NCBI GenBank assembly: GCA_033807775.1
Contig: CM066319.1
Coordinates: forward strand, 161,324,983-161,388,982
DNA from: Saussurea involucrata
Lineage: Eukaryota > Streptophyta > Magnoliopsida > Asterales > Asteraceae
Reading direction: 5' to 3'
Length of the DNA stretch: 64,000 bases
The position numbers and the translations under genes are program-made. Positions 53,745 through 64,000 of the stretch are shown one piece after another; the stretch's first letter is position 1, and each line of letters opens with the position of its first letter. The notes under the pieces were generated by a model. The model saw only the letters and a program-made list of their open reading frames with translations. It ran no database searches and was not told the origin of the DNA.

Positions 53745-54961
53745 ATGCGTTAAACATAATATTCCAGGAATATCAGCAAGCTCAATCTGGTGGCTTATTC
53801 TCTGGAAATTATAGTTGTCTACTACGTACAAGTTATGGGTTGCCATGTGCGCACGAACAAATGCAATACTTGAACAAAGGTCATCCTATCCCAATTGATT
53901 CAATTGATGTATTTTGGACGACGCTTGACTTATCACCGTGCCAATCTTTACAAGATGATGACGTAGGTTGTGAAGCTGAAGTCCAAATGTTTACTGAGGT
54001 ATTTAACAAGCAATCGAGATCTGGTAAGTTCAGTTTTCTGAGGAAGATAAAAGAGATAGCCAGTGCATAAAAAACATGGGTTCGTGAACCTGTTGTTAAC
54101 AAGACTACTCGTGGACGACCCTCGTTGAAGGATAAGCTTTTCAGAAAAACTCATGTTGATCCCTCATTTGCAAATCATGTTGATCCGTCTGTTGCAACTC
54201 ATGTTGACCCGTCTTTTACAAGTGAAAGACCCCTTAGACGCAGTAGTTCGAACGCGTCAATATTTGTTGACTTGGAAAAAATGAGTTACCAGGAACCACC
54301 GAGACACATTTCTTTCATGGGCAAAAACTATAATGCACATCCATACATTAATCAATTTCCAAAGATGTTTCACCCTTACATTACGCATGTACATGATGTG
54401 AGAGGTGATGGAAATTGTGGATTCCGAGCAATAGCTATCTGTCTCGGTCTTCATGAAGATGCATGGCCCACAATTCGGTTTAACTTGATGGAAGAGTTAG
54501 ATACACACAAGACATAATACATCAACGCTTTTGGAGGTCAATATTGGAATATTGTTTACAACACTTTAAACTTCTTTCAATCAGATCAAGGTGCACCAGT
54601 TGAACACCGGATGACAATGCCTGAAATAGGTGTCTTGATTGCTTCAAAGTATAATATGATATTACACGTTATAAATATGGGAGACTGTGGGACGTACTTG
54701 CCGCTTAGGTCCACTCCGCCAGCGTGGTATCAACATGTTGCTTTTACAATTGGGTACGTTAATGATAACCATTATGTGAAATTAGATATGGCAGAAGGAT
54801 ACCCGTTCCCTACTATTGTAACACATTTTTTCCACTACAGTTATTCGTGTGCTGCAGGATGGGCTACCCCGTATTCAGATCGAATACAGAAGTACGAGCG
54901 ACTTTTACGTGTTAATTGTACTACGGATAATGTTATTTTAAAATATTCGAATGTAATATAG
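53745..54961 (+). pseudogene. Mutator-like transposase C-terminus with OTU-like domain
   Basis: One reading frame interrupted by two in-frame stops (TAA 54068-54070 and TAA 54515-54517), ending TAG 54959-54961. First part: LLRTSYGLPCAHEQMQYL, a SWIM-like zinc motif, and IPIDSIDVFWTTLDL, typical of MULE/FAR1-related transposases. Then three tandem HVDPS(F/V) units. Then an OTU cysteine-protease-like domain: RGDGNCGFRAIAICLGLHED (catalytic Asp and Cys) and YVNDNHYVKLDM (catalytic His). The catalytic transposase core is not present. Such fusions occur in plant Mutator-like elements. Non-functional as it stands. Confidence 0.75.
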
Positions 54962-55194
54962 ATTATTTTATGTTCTATTTATATGTTAAATCGCAATGTT
55001 TATGTTTTATTTTTATAATTATATAATTATAAAAAATTAGTAATATTTATATTTAAATAAAACCAAAAAGTAAAAGAAAAAAAACATTTTTAAACTATAT
55101 AATACAAATAAATAAAATAGAAAAAGAAAAGACAACAAAAATACAAAAAACAAAAAAATAATAATCATGATTTGCAATCATGAGGGTGCATTTA
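54962..55194. other. AT-rich 3' part of the Mutator-like element
   Basis: No gene. The first 100 bp match 56876-56985 of the second copy. Confidence 0.6.
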
Positions 55195-55568
55195 GAGCAT
55201 CTCCAACAGCTTCCCCATAATTTCTTCAAAATGGGGAACCAAAAGCCAAAATCCCCAAAAAAATATACATTCATCTCCAACAGCTTCCCCATTTTGGAGA
55301 ATCAAACACTAATTAAAATATTAAAATATTTCATTTATCTATTAAAATATTATTTCTCTCTCTACATATTTATTTTCAAATTTTCCTATTGGTCCTCTCA
55401 TATTGTAATCATTTTTGGAGTGATCTCCATATTTAGAGAAAAAAAGCTTCTCTCTCCAACTTTCTCCATTTTGGGGATAGTTTTGGGGAAGCTGTTGGAG
55501 CTCAATTTTAGCCCAAAATCCCTATTTTCTCAATTTTCCCCATTTTAAGGAAGTTGTTGGAGATGCTC
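55195..55568. mobile_element. PIF/Harbinger-type MITE nested near the Mutator-like element's right end
   Basis: 374 bp. Ends GAGCATCTCCAACAGCTTCC and, inverted, GAGCATCTCCAACAACTTCC, flanked by TTA (55192-55194, 55569-55571). An internal second inverted block repeats CTCCAACAGCTTCCCCA. Related in its ends to the MITE at 32488. Confidence 0.88.
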
Positions 55569-55716
55569 TTAGCATGATAAAGGGTGCAATTAGCCTCCCC
55601 TTAATTTTCAACTTAATGCTTACAATATTATTGATATATTTTTATGATAATTTTGATATAATAATTTATCTTTTAAAGAAGCGTTTAGTGCACATAAACA
55701 TATCAATATAATTAAA

Positions 55717-57190
55717 GGGGAGTGCTAATGGCACCCCAAAAGTGGGGTGTTGAATGCATTTATTTCCGATCCAATTATTTTTTACAATCATTATACTATT
55801 ATGTATACATATATATATATATATATATATATTGTTATTTATTTATTTGTTTATATATATATATTAGAAATATAGAAATATATATATATATTACTTTTAT
55901 ATATATATTGTTATTTTTTTGTTATATATATTAGAAATATATATATATATAGTTATTCTTTTTTGTTTTATATATATATAGGGTCGGTATATTTTGCAAA
56001 CCAGTGCATTCTTAGAAACTCTACAAACCAAAATCAACCAATCATGAAATTTCTTTTTTAGTTTTTATTTTTTTTATACATTTAATTTATAGAGGGTATT
56101 TTAGGGATTTCTAACGTATTTTTTATTTCCCTTTTTGTATATATTATTTTATTTTTGGTAACAGTTCCAGGAAAAAATCAATTATTCATGAAATTGACAT
56201 TTTGGCGATGGAAATAAGATGAAACGAGACTAAATCATGAACCACCGAGACACAGTTCTTTCATGGGCAAAAACTATAATGTACATCCATACATTAATCA
56301 ATTTCCAAAGATGTTTCACCCTTACATTACGCATGTACATGATGTGAGAGGTGATGGAAATTGTGGATTCCGAGCAATAGCTGTCTGGCTGGGTCTTCAT
56401 GAAGATGCATGGCCCACAATTCGGTCTAACTTGATGGAAGAGTTAGATACACACAAGACATAATACTGGAACGCTTTTGGAGGTCAATATTGGAATATTG
56501 TTTACAACACTTTAAACTTCTTTCAATCAGATCGAGGTGCACCGGTTGAACACTGGATGACAATGCCTGAAATAGGTGTCTTGATTGCTTCAAGGTATAA
56601 TGTGATATTACACGTTTTAAATATGGCAGGCTGTTTGACGTACTTGCCGCTTAGGTCCACTCCGCCAGCGTGGTATCAACATGTTGCTTTTACAATTGAA
56701 ATTAGATATGGCAGAAGGATACCCGTTCCCTCGTATAACTCAACATTTTGACCACTACCGTTATCCGTGTGCTGCAGGATGGGCTACCCCGTATTCAGAT
56801 CGAATACAGAAGTACGAGCGACTTTTACGTGTTAATTGTACTACAGATAATGTTATTTTAGAATAATCGAATGTAATATAGATTATTTTATGTTCTATTT
56901 AAATGTTAAATCGCAATGTTTATGTTTTATTTTTCTAATTATATAATTATAAAAAATTAGTAATATTTATATTTATAAATATTTATTTATTTTTAAATAA
57001 AATAAAAAAATAAATGAAAAAAAAAATATTTTAAAACTATATAATAAAAATAAATACAAATATATAATACAAATAAATAAAAAAAAGACAATAAAATGAC
57101 AAAAAACAAAAAAAATAAAATCATCATTTTAATCATTTTGGTAATCATGGGGTGCCATTAGCCAAGTTTGGGGTGCCAATAGCCTCCCCC
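55717..57190. mobile_element. Mutator-like OTU element, copy 2 (internally deleted)
   Basis: Ends GGGGAGTGCTAATGGCACCC and, inverted, GGGGGAGGCTATTGGCACCC, with TAATTAAA on both sides (55709-55716, 57191-57198). Same order as copy 1: terminal repeat, ATGTTGAATGC-like subterminal sequence, TA-rich tract, OTU domain, AT-rich tail. It lacks the transposase part and any virus. Confidence 0.8.
56241..56866 (+). pseudogene. OTU-like domain remnant of copy 2
   Basis: Matches 54294 onward of copy 1. Carries the same in-frame stop after DTHKT (TAA 56461-56463), so that stop predates their separation. A 26-bp deletion (relative to 54753-54778 of copy 1) removes the codons for GYVNDNHYV, which include the putative catalytic His, and shifts the frame. 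Catalytic GDGNCGFRAIA is kept. Confidence 0.8.
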
Positions 57191-57198
57191 TAATTAAA

Positions 57199-57801
57199 AT
57201 GGTTACAAATAAACCAAGTCAAAGTATTACACTGATTTTAAGGTTTGTAATGGGTAAACATTTTTAATACTGAGATTTATAACTGACTTAAGGTAAACTA
57301 TAAAACTCTTTTAAGTTTGCCCTCTTCTAATGGTTTCACACCTTCTCATTTTCCTTAGAGGAACTCCCAAACTACTCTATTACCAAAAAATTGTTTTAAG
57401 TTTGAAAAACAAGGGTTAGACCATAGGTCTAGTGAATTCCCTCTCAAAAGACAACTTAAAGAGTTCAATATAGCATAGAATTCGTCATAAAGGCCTAAAC
57501 AATACCATATAGTTATTCAACACAAACCACATGCTTTTGCACAGTGTTCATAGCCAACCATCACTCCACTGTGATGTCCACTAGTAGATGTCAATCCAAT
57601 GTGCACATGAAATGAATTCAAGGCACACGAAAAAATATAACTCCTAAGGGATTTTCACTATCCCAAGGTACCTTAATCCCACCGTGCAAACCAAAACCAA
57701 CACCAAATCATACAATCCTGACATAAACCACATTAGGCAATGTTCGTTCAATAATAAACAAGTTCAAGTAACCGTTTGTTCAAAGTATCCATAATTGTAA
57801 T
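57199..57801. other. Non-coding sequence 3' of the gypsy pol fragment
   Basis: No gene or clear LTR end recognised. It may include the 3' part of the decayed gypsy element. Confidence 0.4.
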
Positions 57802-60562
57802 TCATGCTAAAATGATAGAACCATGACCAGTGTTTAGTAAACATTTATAAACATTCCACATGCGTAAGTAGCAAATATGTAATGTGTTGTGAATTCCATT
57901 CATCTCTGGTGGTAACTCCAATTTGTAAGCTTGAAGTCCCACATGTTTTAGCACCATGAACGGTCCAAGGAAACGGGGACTAAACTTCCCAAGCTTCCCG
58001 AATCGGATTATCTTTTTCCATAGAGACACTTTAAGCATTACCCAATCTCCCACTTTGAATTCCAAGTTGCCTTTTCTTATAGGCGTAGCTTTTCTGATGA
58101 TCTTGAGTCATATTCAATCTCTCACGAATACCCTAAACATTGTCGGTTATTTCTTGAACGATCTTGGGATTGAAAAATTGTTTCTCTCCTGCTTCAAGCC
58201 AACCAAATGGGATTCCTACACTTTCGGCCATACAAGGCCTCGAATAGTGCCATCCGATACTAGAGTGGTAACTATTATTGTAGGCGAATTCCACTAATGG
58301 TAGATGTGAACCAACTGCCGCCAAAGTCAATGACACAAGACCAGAGCATGTCTTCAAGAGTTTGGATGGTCCTTTTACTTTGTCCATCAGTTTGAGGATT
58401 ATGTCGTGCTCAATTTCACCCTCGTGCCCAACCCTTTTTGAAGACTGTCCCAAAAGTTTGATGTGAATCTGTTAGCTCTATCTGACACAATAGATAACGA
58501 CACTCCATGCCTCGTGACCTCTTCAATGTATAGTTTCGCCAACTTATCCATAGTTAGTGTTTCTTGCATGGCTAGAAAGTGAGCACTCTTGGTCAAACGA
58601 TCGACAACTACCCAAATAGTATAGCGATATCTTAAGGTTTTCGACAATTTGGTTACAAAATCCATTGTGATGTGTTCTACTTTCATTCAGGAATCTCTAG
58701 ACATTGGAGACTCCCATACGGTCATTGGTGTTCGGCTTTCACTTGCAAACATGTCACACATCGCTCCACAAAGCTTGCCACTTCCAAGTTCATAACTGGC
58801 CACCAAAAATGTAGCTTCAAGTCCCTATACATCTTTTTACTTCCCGGGTGAATGGAATACTTGTACTTGTGAGCATCTTCTAGAAGCAATTCCTGGTGGC
58901 CTTTGATTTTGGGCACCCAAACACGCCCTTCAAACAAATTTACTCCACGGCTATCCTCCGTAAAAAATAAGCGTTGTTTCGTCAGTACCTATTAAGATTT
59001 TCTTCCAACAAGGTTTCGGCTTATGACGTCTTGATCCTTTAAATGAGACTTGACACTAGCTCAATCTTGAAGGGTGTCCCGAATGCTCTTGTTATAGTCC
59101 TTCTGACTAAAAGCATCGACTACCACATTTTCCTTACCGGGTGGTAAAGCAATTCACAGACATAATCCTTGAGTAGTTCGAACCATCGCCTCTTCCTCAT
59201 ATTCAACTCTTTCTGATCAAACACGTACTTCAAACTCTTATGATCAGTGTAAAGGGTACACTTCTTTCCATAGGGTAATGTCGCCATAACTTCAATGCGA
59301 ATACTACTTCCGCTAATTCCATGTCATGAGTAGGGTAGTTTCTTTCGTGCTCCTTAAGTGTCTAGACGCGTAAGCGATCACCTTGCCCCTTTGCATCAAC
59401 ACACAACCCAAGCCCATATTGGAAGCGTCACTATAGACCATAAAATCTTTGGATCCCTCGGGTAAAGATACGATTGTTGTTTCATAAAGCTTCATTGTAA
59501 AGTTCAGAATCCTTCTCTTGTGCTTCAGTCAAAACAAACTTCATATTCTTTCGGTTTAAGGTCGTCAAGGAGGAAGCGATCTTGGAGAAATCTTGAATAA
59601 ACCTCCGCTAGTAGTCCCCCAAACCCAAGAAGCTTCGGATCTCTGACGGACTATTGGGAGGTTCCTAATTCATCATCGCTTGAATATTGGATGGATCAAC
59701 CTTCACCCAGTCTCGAGTGACCACATGACCCAAGTATTGGACCCCAGTTAACCAAAAATCACATTTGGAGAATTTTACATACAACTTCTTCTTCTTTAGT
59801 ACCTCTAGAACTTCTCGAATGTGTTGCTCATGATCTGACTCACTTTTAGAATTGACGAGTACATCATCAATGAACACGATTATTAACTTACCAAGAAAGG
59901 GTCGCCACACTCAGTTCATCAAATCCATGAACATTGTCGGTGCATTAGTCAAGCCAAACGACATTCCTAAGAACTCGTAATGGATGTAACGCATCCTAGA
60001 AGTCATCTTTGGGATGTTTTCCTTCTTCACCCTCACTTAATGATATCCCGAACATAGGTCGATCTCTGAGAAACAACCCGCTCCTTGAAGTTGATCGAAC
60101 AAGTTGTCGATCCTCGGGAGGGGATACTTGTTCTTCACGGTTTTCTTGTTCAATTATCTATCATCGATGCACATCCTCAGCGTGCCATTCTTCTTCTTAA
60201 CGAACAAGACCTGAGCTCCCCAAGGCGACGAGTTCGGTCTCACGAATCTTTTCTCAAGAAAGTCTTGAAGTTGTGCCATCATCTCTTTCATCTCGGATGA
60301 AGCTAACTGGTAAAGAGATCTAGCGATTGGGGCCACCCCCGAAATAAGATCAATCCAAAATTCTACTTGTCGATCGGGTTGCAAACCTGGAAAGTCGTTT
60401 GGGAATACATCAGAAAACTCGCACACCACCTTCACATCATCGAGCGTCTTCTTCTCGAGCTTGGCATCTATCACATACACCAATAAGGATGATCATCCTT
60501 TTACCATGCACTTACGTGATGTAGCCATGGTGATAACTACGACATCTCCTTTCCTTCTCTCT
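57802..60562 (-). pseudogene. Ty3/gypsy pol, decayed, minus strand
   Basis: In minus-strand order: start of RT (FSDVFPNDFPGLQPDRQVEF, LEKRFVRPNSSPWGAQVLFV, KKNGTLRMCIDDR) at 60483-60154; RT active region with IVFIDDVLVNSKSESDHEQH at 59910-59665; RNase H (DFMVYSDASNMGLGCVLMQR) at 59495-59313; integrase zinc domain (HPGSKKMYRDLK-HFWWP ... CVTCLQVKAEHQ) at 58937-58722; integrase core (ITMDFVTKL, VVVDRLTKSAHFLA, VSDRANRFTSNFW) at 58686-58399, then 58453-58133; and the C-terminal domain (FKVGDWVMLKVS, SPRFLGPFMVLK, YKLELPPEMNGIHNTLH) at 58065-57802. The frame changes repeatedly and there are stops, so it is dead. gag and protease are absent, cut off at 60562 by the next element. Confidence 0.93.
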
Positions 60563-61924
60563 GATAGGCGGGTTTACACCCCCTACTCTAACCACACGTG
60601 TACAGGTCGAATCAAGTAATAGTACGGAAAATACGAGTATCGAACCAAGGGAACTAGGAACTGAGTATCACAATGACTACAATTGCTATTAACTGAACGA
60701 TCTGAAATATGAGTTGTTGGTATTAAAATAATAAATTGCAAGTAAAAAAAATCAAGAACAAACAATAACTAATCGGTGAAACTTTTTACGGAGAAAATAG
60801 TTGAGGGTTGGAAATCCTATGGTTATCTCTAATGAACACCTTACCTGGAACAATTACCAATTTTTCCTCTTACTGAATACCCAATCGCTAAAATCGCCGT
60901 TGTTCTTTCTCAAGCAACAACGGGTTTTATTTTGAAACTACGAATTTCATCTCTCGATCTTAACCCATGAAGTCAAAACACATTAGGAACAATATTTTAA
61001 CAGGACTAAGGTTTACTTGGTATATCTCTATCCAATTTCTCACCTTAGGCATGAAATTTTAGTTCTAGTTAACAATTAACTCTCTCGAACTTAATTGGAA
61101 ACAAACAAATCAGATGAAAGTTGATCAGACTCACAAAAGCAATAAAACTCAAATCACATGCTTCATTAGATTAGGAAAAACTGATAAAAGTCTCAAATCA
61201 TATGTTCATACGCTCAAACCAAATTCAAACCAACCCCCAACATCTAAAGATTAGTTCATGTTGGGGGTATTAACACACAAAGTAGTATACGTGTTCATAA
61301 AGCTAAAGAAAAGTTCTCTCAAGAATTCTAGGATCATAAAACTCCCTTGATTGTGTAATACCAACGAAGATCTGGAAGAAATCGATGTTTAATTTGCCTC
61401 CCACGGTGTTTCCTTGCTTCAATTCGGTGTTTCCTCCTTGCCAAAATCGCCCCCAATCAGTCCTTGGTCGTCCCCTTAGAGAGAGAAGTCGATATCTATG
61501 AATTGATGCCCAAACCCTAGAATTTTAGGCATTAAAAACGTCCAGCTCTGTTCATGTGAGTTGTGAAGTGAGTTGAGTTAAGTGAACCAGCTTGAAATTA
61601 GCTCTGATTCAGCTCTCAGGTGAGTTGTGAAGTGAGTTCAGATCAACAACTAACTTAAAGTCACCCCTGCCACTGTTTTGCACACAAGACTTTTACTTCA
61701 AACTTTGAAACCACTTCTCAACCAACCACTTTTCAAACTCGGATTCTTGATGACTCTCATGATCGATCTTTTTCTCGAAAAAACTTACTTTTCTCACACT
61801 TTCTTGGCTTTCTCATGGCACATAGTAATTCCTGAAACACTTGATTTAAACTGTAAAAATACTTGGAAATAAGCAATATAACTTGAAAAGTGATATGAAA
61901 ATAACACCAAAAATTGGTGTTATC
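60563..61924 (-). repeat. LTR of a Tat/Athila-like Ty3/gypsy element (minus strand, 3' LTR)
   Basis: On the minus strand it starts TGATAACACCAATTTTTGGT and ends AACCCGCCTATCA. The plus-strand line CGAGTATCGAACCAAGGGAA near its low end is typical of such plant LTRs. On the minus strand the sequence just before it reads GGGGACAAGCAACGCTTGG and TTTGGGGTTGT, a polypurine tract. So it is the 3' LTR of an element extending beyond the right edge. The target duplication cannot be checked. Confidence 0.65.
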
Positions 61925-64000
61925 AACAACCCCAAACCAAGCGTTGCTTGTCCCCAATCAAATTATCGTCAAAAAGAATAAAATCGCTTAAAATCAAGCT
62001 TCAACTTCACAAAGGACCGGACGGGTATACTTATCGGGTAACTCAATTGGTTGTCAAGCAATTAAAACAACATAGGAGGACGAGGTAATCGGTTTTCAGT
62101 CTTCAACAAAAGTAATCAAGTCATAAACATTGAAAATTGAACTAAGAACAGTGACACCATACCTAATCATAACCAAGTCATCACACTTTTGGGGAGGATT
62201 TCGCCTCGACCCTACCTCACGGGATACTCTCTTTACACTCGAACCCTAGGTTGCGCATGTTGTTCATGCTTTTGGAGTTTATGTACAAGAATTCACGAGA
62301 TATATGCATGAACAATAATCATGAAAAACACACAAATGTACAAGGAAGTGATCTCAGAAGGAATTAAGTAGCAAGACAAGGACTATCGGTAAAAGTAATA
62401 GTACACCATAATCACATTTTCCAGAAGATCATCCAGGTCTTTTGTTTGGTTGTAATGGGGCTAAGGTTATGGCTATGAAATGAAGGGTATAACGGATCAA
62501 AAATCCTGAATGTGTCAATCCTCGAGCAGTTCTGAACGTTTCTCACTTCTTCTTCTATCACATGGCCCTTTTTGTCATCACTAGGGTCGCTTTGACCCTC
62601 TTATTCATTTGTATCTCTTCTATTTATTTATTTATTTTTTTTGTTTTTTTTGTGGGGCAACATTGGCCCTCTTTTTTGTGGGCAACATTGGCCCTATTTT
62701 TTTGTGGGGCACATTGGCCCTCTTTTCTAACTCTTGGGGTGAAATGCCTCAGTTCCTTTTTCTATCTTTCTCTTTCTGACTGGTCTGCATCTTCTTTCTT
62801 GCTCTACTTCCCACTGTTCATTCCTGCTCATGATTGACACATTGTCGGATAAGGGTTGGCTAAGGCTCTTGGCTACGGTTTAATGGTAGGGTTTGAACTA
62901 AAAAGTTAGGTGAGTGTTTGGCTGCAAAGGGGCTTAGGTGCACACACAATCGATCAAGGGGGTGATAGATAAATACGGGCTTAGAATTACACACAATGCT
63001 TGGAATCATTTCTTAAGGTCCACACGATGGGGTTACTATACCCTTACCTGATATCCCGATGGTCGTCTTTGCTACTCAATGTAAAATTATAGCGAGATCA
63101 GTCTATAACCACGACAAGGAATTCGAAAAGTGTATCAGAATTATGTGTTTGAATCCCTCGCAATGAAGTACATCATTTAGGCTCAAATCTCACTATTGGG
63201 TGGTCTCCACTAATGTACCCTAATCATGCAATTTCCCAATCATTTTTAGGACTATATCTACGTTCTTAGATTCTCAAAACAATGTAAAGTCGTCTATACT
63301 TAAGTGCTTCATGAATTCCGATGCCGATGGTCCTCTAAAAAAATTATGCTTGACAAACCTATGCATTTAAAGTGCAATACTACAATATGCCCGATTAGTA
63401 TGCCCGGACTACAACCCCAAACCTTACCGACACATTGTCCCCAATGTGTAAGCTTGGTTTTGAGTTGTAGATACTGTGAAGCAAGTTAATGGCAGAAAAT
63501 AGATGCAACAATCATGATATAGATAGATGTAGTACCCGTATCCGATAGTGGTAGTGAGAATAGTAAAGGTATGGTTAACCATTACAGTCACCCGGACATC
63601 CAAAAGTAAAAGAACAAATATCGAATCCGAGACATCATCACGATCATAAGAATGGTATTACTAAGGTTTCTTAGAAGATGAGGCGAGTGCTTGGCGGCGC
63701 TTTCAAGGCTTGCAGCTCTCGCTGGTATGGTCTCCTTGGACGGAACCCCGATTCTCCATTTGTGCTTCCATGCGCTCAACACTCGTTCGTAAGGCTTGTA
63801 TCTTCTTGATCGCAAAGTCAACCTTCGATTCCAAGCAGGTAAGAATGGACATGTCCTAGCTGGTAGCATTCAACAGTGGCCTGGATGGCAAGGTAGGTAT
63901 TTCTTCTGGGTCATAATCAATATCATCATCATCTAAGGCGATAGTTTGCTTATCGGCCTGTCTGCCATGGGGAGATACTCCTTAGCATGCATCTCTTGTA
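61925..64000 (-). mobile_element. 3' internal region of the Tat/Athila-like element, running off the window
   Basis: Largely non-coding, as usual between pol and the 3' LTR in these elements. It has a second GGGGACAATGTG-type block (63425-63445, minus strand) and a short tandem repeat at 62651. A 93-codon minus-strand ORF (63588-63869, reading VLSAWKHKWRIGVPSKETI) is not recognised. An acidic minus-strand stretch near 63890-63950 (DDDDIDYDPEEIPTLP) may be the end of a coding region. Confidence 0.5.
62651..62726. repeat. Tandem repeat, three units of about 26 bp
   Basis: Units TGTGGGGCAACATTGGCCCT followed by a T-run; three copies with small indels. Confidence 0.8.

Larger units (their letters stand above)
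45735..55600. mobile_element. Mutator-like element with OTU-protease gene remnant, copy 1, hosting a caulimovirid
   Basis: Left end GGGCAGTGCTAATGACACCC; right end, inverted, GGGGAGGCTAATTGCACCC. TTAATTTT is on both sides (45727-45734, 55601-55608; a ninth base differs, G/C). Without the caulimovirid and a nested MITE it is about 1.9 kb. It has a TA microsatellite near the left end, a transposase C-terminus fused to an OTU-like domain (53745-54961), and an AT-rich tail. The shorter copy at 55717-57190 has the same layout. Confidence 0.75.

Overview
This is a TE-dominated stretch of a flowering-plant nuclear genome. The evidence is an intron-containing caffeoyl-CoA O-methyltransferase gene, plant-type LTR retrotransposons primed by initiator-Met and Asp tRNAs, CACTA, Mutator-like, PIF/Harbinger, hAT and Helitron elements, and an endogenous plant pararetrovirus (Caulimoviridae). 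The domain styles fit a eudicot; no finer placement is supported. The only recognisable host gene is the 3' two thirds of CCoAOMT at the left edge. No rRNA, tRNA or CRISPR was seen.

Layout. 1-1230: CCoAOMT exons behind a probable LTR end. 1550-2682: foldback Mutator-like element. 2910-3198: Tourist-type MITE. 3261-19023: probable minus-strand Helitron, split by an 11 kb Ty3/gypsy element (5228-16138) that carries a related solo LTR (8392-10688). 20214-25685: very young, intact Ty1/copia element. 27109-27493 and 32890-33416: two more foldback elements of the same family. 28168-32295: CACTA element with a hAT element and a PIF/Harbinger element nested inside. 33680-44957: decayed LINE cut by two solo LTRs, each carrying a further insertion (a TAA-flanked DNA element in one, a gag-only LTR element in the other).

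45735-55600: a Mutator-like element with transposase/OTU-protease remnants. Its TA microsatellite holds an essentially full-length caulimovirid genome of about 7.56 kb (45840-53397), arranged as movement protein, unknown ORF, coat protein, protease/RT/RNase H and a terminal unknown ORF. 55717-57190: a second, internally deleted copy of the same Mutator-like element. 57802-60562: decayed minus-strand Ty3/gypsy pol. 60563-64000: 3' LTR and 3' internal region of a Tat/Athila-like element running off the right edge.

Target-site duplications could be read for most elements, so the nesting order is well supported: AGATA, CATCT, GGAGC, TCTTC, AGTTG and AAAGT for LTR elements; TAT for CACTA; CGTAATTG for hAT; TTA/TAA for PIF types; three different perfect 9-mers for the foldback family. 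The most interesting content is the near-complete endogenous caulimovirid with discrete ORFs, two of unrecognised function, and the foldback Mutator-like family.
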